A DNA stretch of 9,276 nt, from NCBI GenBank assembly GCA_029880625.1, contig JAOUOA010000077.1, positions 1 to 9,276 on the forward strand. Reading direction: 5' to 3'. Every line of letters starts with the position of its first letter. The first letter of the stretch is position 1. The notes beneath the pieces were generated by a model that did no database searches, was not told where the DNA came from, and was given only the letters and a program-made list of their open reading frames with translations. The position numbers were made by a program, and so were the translations under genes. Below, piece by piece: positions 1 through 5,248 of the stretch. This stretch comes from Spirochaetia bacterium (GTDB lineage: Bacteria > Spirochaetota > Leptospiria > Leptospirales > Leptonemataceae).

Positions 1-1
1 G

Positions 2-1237
2 AAGCTTTTTAATCAGCAGGGACTGAATAAATTTATTAAAATTAGAAATTTTATTCAAATATTTTCTACTTCATTGATGTGGATTATGATTTCCATATCA
101 TTTTATAATTTTATATTTTTAAGAAATTCCATCTATCTCCTTTACAGCCTTTCCATGCTTGGAATATGGATGCTTTTTTTCGGTCATCGCGGAAGCGCTC
201 TGGAAATGCTGAGCTTTTTTGATCCTCAAATAACACTGAATATATTATATTCAATTCTGCCCCTTACAGTATTTTTTGGGCTCCAGTACATTTGCAAATT
301 AATGCAGATTGAAAAAACACTGCCTGTACCGGGAAGAATCCTGCAAATATTGGTTTATTCATTATTTGCGCTTTTTGTACTGCAGATTTTTATCAGTTTT
401 GATACTGTGTTTTTCCTGACACATCTTACCAGTTTGATCACTTTAATTCTGTTTACCATTTTCAGTATCGCCGCTGCATTGAAAGGTTCCAGATCTTCGA
501 AGCTTACTGCACTTCCAACATTTTTTATGATGCTTTTTATGGGGATCATGCACATTCATAATTTAAATATTTTTTCCATTAACCAGTTTGCTGCTGCAAT
601 TATACTCATACTAACGCCGCTGGATTTAATTTATATTTCTGTGGTGCATAAAATCTGGAGAAATGAAACGGCAAGTTCTTTCAGTAAAGGATCGACAGTC
701 CTCATATCAGGCATAAAGATTGATAATGAAATCCAGATGATGCCGTATAACAAAATCCATGACAAAAATATTCTTCAGGATGAGCCGCAACATTCTGCTG
801 AAACGCAGATAGCATCAGGTCTCAAGCACAATTCTACTTCGACTGCCTGTGCTGAAAAAAAGAAAACCATTTATTTAAAACAGGATCGCATTCAGGACCA
901 TATTTCAAGACTGAATAAAGTCATGATGGAGGACAAATTATTTCTTCTAGAAGACCTGCGTGCCTCTCAGCTTGCGTCTGCTCTGGATATAAAGACGCAT
1001 CATCTTACCGAGCTTTTGAATAAACATATGGGTGTTTCATTTCCGGATCTTGTCAAAAAATACAGAGTCGAAGAATCTATTCAGTTAATAAAAGAAAATC
1101 CAGAAAAAAAATTTATCACCATTGCATTTGAAACCGGATTTCAGTCTAAATCAGCGTTCAACAGATCATTTAAAGAAGTGACGGGACTGACGCCCAATGA
1201 ATACAGAATGGGATTACGATTCAATTCGAATTTATGA
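2..1237 (+). CDS. Membrane-bound AraC-family regulator with 7TMR-DISM-like region (5' partial)
   Basis: A one-component regulator that would sense a signal at the membrane and control transcription directly. Seven hydrophobic segments are visible (roughly at bases 65-120, 135-185, 230-290, 340-400, 405-480, 510-555 and 580-650). The first two resemble the 7TMR-DISM seven-helix module (FYNF, then SIYLLYSL, then FFGHRG). A polar linker of about 95 residues follows, then an AraC/XylS DNA-binding domain over the last 100 residues, with both helix-turn-helix units. The second carries the family signature FETGFQSKSAFNRSFKE, then TGLTPNEYR. The frame is open to the window edge. The candidate starts TTG at 74 and ATG at 77 lack a Shine-Dalgarno and lie at the edge of helix 1, so I read the gene as starting upstream, probably with a periplasmic sensor domain out of view. 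It ends 24 bp from the convergent cyclase gene. The domain calls are firm; the ligand is unknown. Confidence 0.87.
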   Translation, partial: KLFNQQGLNKFIKIRNFIQIFSTSLMWIMISISFYNFIFLRNSIYLLYSLSMLGIWMLFFGHRGSALEMLSFFDPQITLNILYSILPLTVFFGLQYICKLMQIEKTLPVPGRILQILVYSLFALFVLQIFISFDTVFFLTHLTSLITLILFTIFSIAAALKGSRSSKLTALPTFFMMLFMGIMHIHNLNIFSINQFAAAIILILTPLDLIYISVVHKIWRNETASSFSKGSTVLISGIKIDNEIQMMPYNKIHDKNILQDEPQHSAETQIASGLKHNSTSTACAEKKKTIYLKQDRIQDHISRLNKVMMEDKLFLLEDLRASQLASALDIKTHHLTELLNKHMGVSFPDLVKKYRVEESIQLIKENPEKKFITIAFETGFQSKSAFNRSFKEVTGLTPNEYRMGLRFNSNL

Positions 1238-1261
1238 AAAATTTAAGTAAATTATAAGAAG

Positions 1262-2377
1262 TTATGCGTTTTCAGCCGGTGAAAAGGAATATTGATTTTT
1301 TCCGGCATCTTTTGCTTTATACATATTTTTGTCTGCTTTGATCCAGATTTCGTCTGCAGTCAGATTGTTGTCGGGAAATAGCAGAATCCCGATGCTTGCT
1401 CCAACATGAATTTGATTCGAACCGCACTTAACTGGATGGATTATATTTTCCATGATTTTTTCTGCAATGGTTTCTGCATTTTCTTTGTTTTTAATGTCAA
1501 CTGCAATCAGGGCAAACTCATCGCCTGATATGCGGGAAATTGTATCTTTTTCGCGTAAGTGAAGGCGTAGACGCTGGGCAATTTCCTTCAGAACGCAGTC
1601 TCCCATCTGATGTCCGTAATTGTCGTTTACAGGTTTGAATTCATCAAGATCAATAAAGTAAAATGCCGAAACATAATTTTTCTTTATGGATTCCTGCAGA
1701 GCTTCTTCCAGCCGGTCTTTTAAAAGAATTCGATTGGGAAGATCTGTCAGAGGATCATGGAGAGACGAATGAAGGTGTTTTTCTTTTTCATGTTGAAGAT
1801 TATTCTCATTTATAAAGAGACTGAACCTGTTTCGCTCTGCCATAAATCCCGCGCTTCCACCGATCAGATTGGCTGATAGGAGAAAAAAATTATGTGTTAA
1901 TAAATGGTCCAGAGGAAGATCTGCATTGTATTCTGAAATATTATACAAAATTATAATCGAAATGTCGACAATGAGCGCATATGTAAATTTAGTTCCTGAA
2001 AAATTATAGGTCCAGAATGTAATCAGCATTAAAACAGGGTAATAGTAAGGAAGAATTTCAAAATGCATGTATGACGAAACAACAATGATACTGATTCCGG
2101 AATTGATTCCGATAAAGGCGATAAATTCCTTGTGGTATTTTTTTAAGAATGTAAAAAATCCAGCAATGTAGGCTATTGTGGAAAAAGAGATAAATAATAA
2201 TCTCCAGTTCCAGATGGTCTGTGTCAGCTCAGGTTCAAGAAACCAGTAATCAATGATTCCCAGGACAACGTAGCATACAAGTCCTACAGGATAGGCAATT
2301 TTTCCCTGGAGAAGTGTTTTTTGAAAGTCCCATAAGAAAAATTCTTTTTTAAATTTATGTTCAATCTGAAATTTCAT
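1262..2377 (-). CDS. Membrane diguanylate cyclase (six-helix N-terminus plus GGDEF domain)
   Basis: Makes the second messenger c-di-GMP from two GTP at the inner membrane. Residues 1-181 hold about six membrane helices (near 27-47, 58-78, 85-104, 108-126, 131-150, 161-181) of no named sensor family that I recognise. A short helical linker (182-202) leads to a full GGDEF domain from HDPLTDLPNR (207-216). The metal-binding aspartate is in FIDLDEFK (D243). The signature is SGDEF (284-288), a variant seen in active cyclases. An RxxD inhibitory site (R275, D278) sits five residues before it, so product feedback inhibition is expected. The domain continues through ASIGI and ends with the typical ADKNMYKAKDAGKNQ. 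There is no EAL domain. The ATG overlaps the stop of the LsrG-like gene upstream as ATGA, so the two are almost certainly co-transcribed and translationally coupled. The start is supported by this overlap. Confidence 0.94.
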   Translation of the reverse strand: MKFQIEHKFKKEFFLWDFQKTLLQGKIAYPVGLVCYVVLGIIDYWFLEPELTQTIWNWRLLFISFSTIAYIAGFFTFLKKYHKEFIAFIGINSGISIIVVSSYMHFEILPYYYPVLMLITFWTYNFSGTKFTYALIVDISIIILYNISEYNADLPLDHLLTHNFFLLSANLIGGSAGFMAERNRFSLFINENNLQHEKEKHLHSSLHDPLTDLPNRILLKDRLEEALQESIKKNYVSAFYFIDLDEFKPVNDNYGHQMGDCVLKEIAQRLRLHLREKDTISRISGDEFALIAVDIKNKENAETIAEKIMENIIHPVKCGSNQIHVGASIGILLFPDNNLTADEIWIKADKNMYKAKDAGKNQYSFSPAENA

Positions 2378-2667
2378 TCCGGAAACAGCCCTTTGTAAAC
2401 GATTCCTTTTCTGGGTTCATCCATCCAGTCAGAAACGGTATCGCGCCACTTTAAATAGTGAGAAGTTTCTTTATGCTTTTTTGCTTCAGTTTCGTCTGAA
2501 TAAGCTTCGTATAAAATAAATTTAGAATCATCTTCTGAAAGCTGCAGGATATCAAATCGTCTGTTTCCGTTTTCTTTAACGGAAGATTCATGGTTGATTT
2601 TAGTTGCTTGTATAAAATCCAGAATCTTTTCCTTTTTTACTTTTACAAATACGACTGTAACATACAT
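2374..2667 (-). CDS. LsrG-like protein, antibiotic-biosynthesis-monooxygenase (ABM) fold
   Basis: A 97-residue dimeric alpha-beta barrel protein of the ABM superfamily. It resembles E. coli LsrG, which isomerises phosphorylated autoinducer-2 during AI-2 breakdown. Matching features, recalled from memory, are the N-terminal VTVVFVKV strand, NHESSVKENGNRRFDILQ, YEAYSDE, the histidine-bearing HKETSHYLKW stretch and MDEPRKG near the end. I chose the ATG at 2667 because AGGAG lies 7 bases upstream and the family begins there. The reading frame extends further upstream to a TTG at 2754, but those 29 residues look unlike the family and lack a usable ribosome binding site. Other ABM proteins act on quinones or other small molecules, and no lsr transport or kinase genes are visible, so AI-2 as substrate is inference. 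The gene overlaps the diguanylate cyclase start by ATGA. Confidence 0.82.
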   Translation of the reverse strand: MYVTVVFVKVKKEKILDFIQATKINHESSVKENGNRRFDILQLSEDDSKFILYEAYSDETEAKKHKETSHYLKWRDTVSDWMDEPRKGIVYKGLFPE

Positions 2668-2674
2668 AAATTTT

Positions 2675-2679
2675 CTCCT
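2675..2679 (-). promoter_or_regulatory. Ribosome binding site fixing the LsrG-like start
   Basis: AGGAG read on the minus strand, 7 bases before the ATG at 2667. It is the reason for preferring this start over the TTG 87 bases further upstream, and it agrees with where ABM-family proteins begin. Confidence 0.65.
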
Positions 2680-2801
2680 GAATTCTTCATGGTGCCGGTT
2701 TCTGTATTTCGTATAGATTAACATCCTGCTTTCACTATTAATTCTGTCATTCAATTTCCTGTTTTTTTACGGCATCTGTCTAAAAAATAATGCTTCTTTT
2801 A

Positions 2802-2811
2802 TATAATTATA
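2802..2811. promoter_or_regulatory. Palindromic -10 element of a divergent promoter
   Basis: TATAATTATA is its own reverse complement, so a perfect TATAAT -10 hexamer is present on each strand (plus 2802-2807, minus 2811-2806). It lies in the gap between the LsrG-like/cyclase pair (leftward) and the DUF2905 gene (rightward). Predicted starts would give a plus-strand leader of about 50 bases and a minus-strand leader of about 130 bases. No convincing -35 box is found at 16-18 bases on either side. Symmetric -10 sequences are known to drive divergent transcription in bacteria. Because the region is AT-rich, chance occurrence is possible. Confidence 0.4.
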
Positions 2812-2866
2812 AAAAAATCAGTTGTTTTTTTGTGTTCGGTAAAAACTTTATCCTGAAGGATTCAAA

Positions 2867-3097
2867 ATGCCTTCTGAAGATATTGCAAAACTTTTTATTG
2901 TTGCAGGTGTTGTGCTTATAATCTTAGGCGCAGGATTTTTTCTTTTCCCAAGACTTCCGTTTCTGGGAAATCTTCCCGGCGATATCCATATTAAAAAAGA
3001 TAATTTTTCATTTCACTTTCCGGTCGTTACGAGCATTCTTTTAAGTGTGCTGTTTACTTTATTTCTCTGGCTATTTCAATGGATGAAAAACCGTTAA
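2867..3097 (+). CDS. DUF2905 family small membrane protein
   Basis: A 76-residue inner membrane protein of the DUF2905 family, whose function is unknown. It has two membrane helices (about residues 8-27 and 49-70) joined by the family hallmark LGNLPGDIHIKKDNFSFHFP (residues 33-52), and full family length. The ATG is supported by AAGGA at 2856-2860, six bases upstream. It is a single-gene unit, divergent from the LsrG-like/cyclase pair and probably sharing its promoter region. No hairpin terminator is visible after the stop. The context gives no clue to function. Confidence 0.92.
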   Translation: MPSEDIAKLFIVAGVVLIILGAGFFLFPRLPFLGNLPGDIHIKKDNFSFHFPVVTSILLSVLFTLFLWLFQWMKNR

Positions 3098-3142
3098 GAT
3101 TTATACATGGTTTTTTGAATTGAATAAAATTCTGACTGTTGA

Positions 3143-3355
3143 TTTACTGCAGTTGAACTTTATTTTTCTGACGTTCCCGAATTAAAAGTCTGGAACTTAT
3201 GGAATGTAAGTTCGATCTGGCTCCTTGAGGCTCAGCCGGATGAGTGGGTCAAACTTTGGAAACAGATGATTCATAAATATTTCTGTAAAAAGAAATCCGG
3301 GAATGGTTCTCCTTCGTGCAGAATTAAAAATGTTTTTACTCTTAAAATATTTTAA
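3143..3355 (+). pseudogene. Possible gene remnant (start-less open frame)
   Basis: About 70 codons open from just after a TGA at 3140 to the TAA at 3353-3355. The middle part reads like real protein (VPELKVWNLW, then WLLEAQPDEWVKLWKQMI), rich in tryptophan, unlike the translation of typical AT-rich spacer. It has no ATG, GTG or TTG near its beginning (the first ATG is internal, in KQMI) and no ribosome binding site. It overlaps the stop of the convergent HU-LysM gene. I do not recognise a family. It may be the decayed 3' end of a lost gene or chance. The rest of the 3098-3351 gap holds no gene or clear terminator. Confidence 0.22.
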
Positions 3356-4473
3356 AAAATATCCCAGAATGATTTTTTAGAGCCGTCGCCGTAGCCGAAT
3401 CGATCAATAAAATCATCTACAATATCGTTGTCTTCCGGATAAATTGCATCTTCGTATGTATCCAGAAGATTATGATCGTACCTGAGGGCTGTATAAAGCG
3501 TCCATCTGCTTTCCTCAATTCGCTTTTTTCCTTTTTGCATCAGCCCTGGCTTTTCGGTTGCAATTTCTTTTTCGCCCAAAGCCCTTGATACTCTGTACAT
3601 GGTAATGTAGGCCTGGACAAGTTGACGTTTTTTTTCAGGAGCAAGATTTTTTGGATCCCCCAGCTTTTCATATACATGGATTTTATCGCCGATCATGAGA
3701 AGATCGGGATCTTCAAAACGGCTTTTATTGGTGTAGTAAAGGTCCGGCCACAGGAATTTATTGCCGTAATACTGATTTGCAATGGAATAAATGCTGTCGC
3801 CCTGCCGGACTGTATGTGTCTTGATGATTTTTCTGTTTAATGAAAGATTCTGCCGGGTTTTGAAAATATATCTGCCCAGGAGGGTTTCATTAATTGTAGG
3901 AATGGCAAGTTTGTCCGAAACGCTTTTTAATCCCATCATTTCATTTAATTCTGTAACAAACTGAACTGCCTGTGCATCGCTTTCTTTAAATAAAGAAGGT
4001 ATGGAAATTACAGAGACAAAAAATAAAATCACAAGGACAAAAAGAGCAGCAAGAGTGATTTTAGCTCTTTTACGCGCTTTTTTTCTTGCCGGGGTCAGCG
4101 CTGATTGGCCGGCGCTTCGGGAAAGTCCCGTTATAAGCTTCATTTCGTCGATTACATTGGGTTTTAAATGGCGGTATTTCCGGTTTACTGTATTTGCAAG
4201 AGATGATGAAGGCGAAAATAGAGCTCTGTTATGAGCCTTGATCTTCATCTTCTTTTTTTTCGCGGGATTGTATCCGGTTCGGGCTTCCGTATATTTCTTT
4301 TTAAAAATACCGAAACCCGACAGGCTGATCCGATCTTCATTTGAAAGCCCTTCGCCGATTTCATCAAAAAAGATCTCCATAAATTTTTTGGTTCTCGCTT
4401 CAGTCTGACCGGTTTGTTTGGAGATTTTTTTTACGATAGAATCAATTTTAACAGTTTTTCCTTTTTTGATCAT
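3352..4473 (-). CDS. HU/IHF domain, transmembrane helix and LysM domain protein
   Basis: A 373-residue bitopic membrane protein of unusual build. Residues 7-98 form a full HU/IHF DNA-binding domain, with the core GFGIF (53-57), the beta-arm RTGYNP (65-70) keeping the DNA-intercalating proline, and the closing FSPSSSLANTVN. A linker ends in a very basic patch, ARKKARKRAK (129-138), directly before a single membrane helix (139-161). By the positive-inside rule the HU domain is cytoplasmic and the rest periplasmic. A LysM domain follows (219-267: HTVRQGDSIYSIANQYYG to LLMIGDKIHV), a family that binds N-acetylglucosamine in peptidoglycan. The helical tail (275-370) carries WTLYTALRYDHN. The predicted role is to tether DNA to the cell wall, or to signal between them; this is inference. 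The ATG overlaps the upstream HU stop (ATGA), with AAGGA 8 bases before it. Similar in principle to Bacteroidetes HU proteins with a SPOR domain. Confidence 0.93.
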   Translation of the reverse strand: MIKKGKTVKIDSIVKKISKQTGQTEARTKKFMEIFFDEIGEGLSNEDRISLSGFGIFKKKYTEARTGYNPAKKKKMKIKAHNRALFSPSSSLANTVNRKYRHLKPNVIDEMKLITGLSRSAGQSALTPARKKARKRAKITLAALFVLVILFFVSVISIPSLFKESDAQAVQFVTELNEMMGLKSVSDKLAIPTINETLLGRYIFKTRQNLSLNRKIIKTHTVRQGDSIYSIANQYYGNKFLWPDLYYTNKSRFEDPDLLMIGDKIHVYEKLGDPKNLAPEKKRQLVQAYITMYRVSRALGEKEIATEKPGLMQKGKKRIEESRWTLYTALRYDHNLLDTYEDAIYPEDNDIVDDFIDRFGYGDGSKKSFWDIF

Positions 4474-4745
4474 GAATTGATCCTTTTTTTCAGATTCTCA
4501 GAAGGCGTGAAATGCGGCTTTTGTTTTGGAGGCAGCATCATCCATTTTTCAATCAGAGGATTGAAGCCTTTTCTTTTTTCAAGCTTCTGGACTTCAAATG
4601 ATCCGAATCCTGAAATTTGAACGGAATCTCCTCTTGCAAGAATATCTGTGATTTCATGAAATAAAGCTTCATAAAGTGTTGAAGAATCTTTCTGTTTGAT
4701 TTTAAGTTTTTTGGATACTTTTTTTATTAAATCAGATTTATTCAT
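4470..4745 (-). CDS. HU/IHF-family DNA-binding protein
   Basis: A 91-residue nucleoid protein that bends DNA as a dimer. The whole domain is present: an N-terminal helical half (NKSDLIKKVSKKLKIKQKD), the turn ISGFGSF (45-50), the beta-arm with RKGFNP (59-63) keeping the intercalating proline, and the closing HFTPSENLKKRIN. The distal arm carries EKWMMLPPKQ where many HUs have a shorter charged stretch, so it is not a standard housekeeping HU. It is the first gene of a coupled pair: its TGA overlaps the ATG of the HU-TM-LysM gene. Because HU/IHF subunits dimerise and are often made as pairs, this protein may be the soluble partner of the membrane-anchored HU domain. That is inference; a homodimer acting alone is equally allowed. 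No strong Shine-Dalgarno precedes the ATG. Confidence 0.95.
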   Translation of the reverse strand: MNKSDLIKKVSKKLKIKQKDSSTLYEALFHEITDILARGDSVQISGFGSFEVQKLEKRKGFNPLIEKWMMLPPKQKPHFTPSENLKKRINS

Positions 4746-4839
4746 TGAATTTTGACCGGCCTTAAAGTTAAATTTACTTCAGCAATGAAGCAGAATTACC
4801 GCTGAATATGACATGTTAACAGGTTTTTATATAATAAAG
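4746..4839 (-). promoter_or_regulatory. Leader/promoter region of the HU operon
   Basis: This 94-bp gap upstream of the HU pair holds a TATTAT -10-like hexamer on the minus strand (4836-4831) with a poor TTATTA -35 candidate 17 bases before it. Just downstream is an imperfect 14-bp palindrome at 4811-4824 centred on TGTTAACA, placed like an operator. Further on are two overlapping inverted repeats: CTTCA/TGAAG (4777-4790) and TTCAGC/GCTGAA (4778-4806), which cannot both form. Each element is weak alone. Confidence 0.25.
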
Positions 4840-5169
4840 TCATTTATCATAAGTAATAATAAAAACAACAATTCCTTCAATAATAAATAAAATGAGCGAA
4901 GTTAAAGACAATAAAAAAGATTTTTGTTTCACAGCATTGATGATAATTCCTATGATGGATAGAACAGGAATGATTATAATAGAAAGAGAGATTAGAATTA
5001 AAGCAATAAATGAAAAAACGCTTCCAAACCAGAAAAACGCTCCATCACTGGGGAGGGCATTGACAACAAAAGCAACAAGGCCGGCACAGGTTATTTGTAT
5101 GATGAGTATAATCAGTGCAGATTTTCCAATTTTATCTTCTGTGAGAATTTTTTCCATTGGTATTGACAT
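4840..5169 (-). CDS. Small three- to four-helix membrane protein, function unknown
   Basis: A hydrophobic protein of about 109 residues that I do not recognise. A short charged N-terminus (MEKILTEDKIGK) is followed by a helix (SALIILIIQITCAG), a long hydrophobic stretch that could be one or two helices (FFWFGSVFSFIALILISL, then IIIIPVLSIIGIIINAV), and a final helix (LTSLILFIIEGIVVFII) just before the stop. The start is uncertain: GTG at 5178, ATG at 5169 and ATG at 5157 are all in frame and none has a Shine-Dalgarno; 5157 gives the most natural N-terminus. It lies 94 bp upstream of the HU pair on the same strand and is divergent from the GT39-like gene. The codon content is very AT- and isoleucine-rich. 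Function cannot be assigned. Confidence 0.62.
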   Translation of the reverse strand: MSIPMEKILTEDKIGKSALIILIIQITCAGLVAFVVNALPSDGAFFWFGSVFSFIALILISLSIIIIPVLSIIGIIINAVKQKSFLLSLTSLILFIIEGIVVFIITYDK

Positions 5170-5248
5170 ATAAATCACATTTAGACTGAAATCAACTTTA
5201 TTTTTCTATTTTTATGCTATTTATAAATACATTCAATTTTAATGATTT
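5170..5248. promoter_or_regulatory. Divergent promoter region
   Basis: An AT-rich gap between the small membrane protein gene (leftward) and the GT39-like gene (rightward). Rightward -10 candidates are TATAAA (5222-5227) and TATGCT (5213-5218), without a good -35. Leftward, TTGAAT (5236-5231) could be a -35 with a weak TAAAAA 16 bases on. No Shine-Dalgarno is seen for either gene. Exact start sites cannot be fixed by eye. Confidence 0.28.

Noticed and set aside
1240..1253. AATTTA/TAAATT inverted repeat between the convergent AraC and cyclase genes as terminator
   Set aside because: The stem is all A-T with a 2-4 base loop and has no GC core or clean T tract; too weak to call.
2668..2754. N-terminal extension of the LsrG-like protein to a TTG at 2754
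   Set aside because: No usable ribosome site, and residues unlike the family; a strong AGGAG precedes the ATG at 2667.
3347..3362. ATATTTT/AAAATAT inverted repeat at the stop of the HU-LysM gene as terminator
   Set aside because: A-T only, expected by chance in such AT-rich sequence.
4470..4745. Assigning hupA/hupB or ihfA/ihfB to the small HU
   Set aside because: HU and IHF subtypes cannot be separated reliably by eye, and the beta-arm is atypical.
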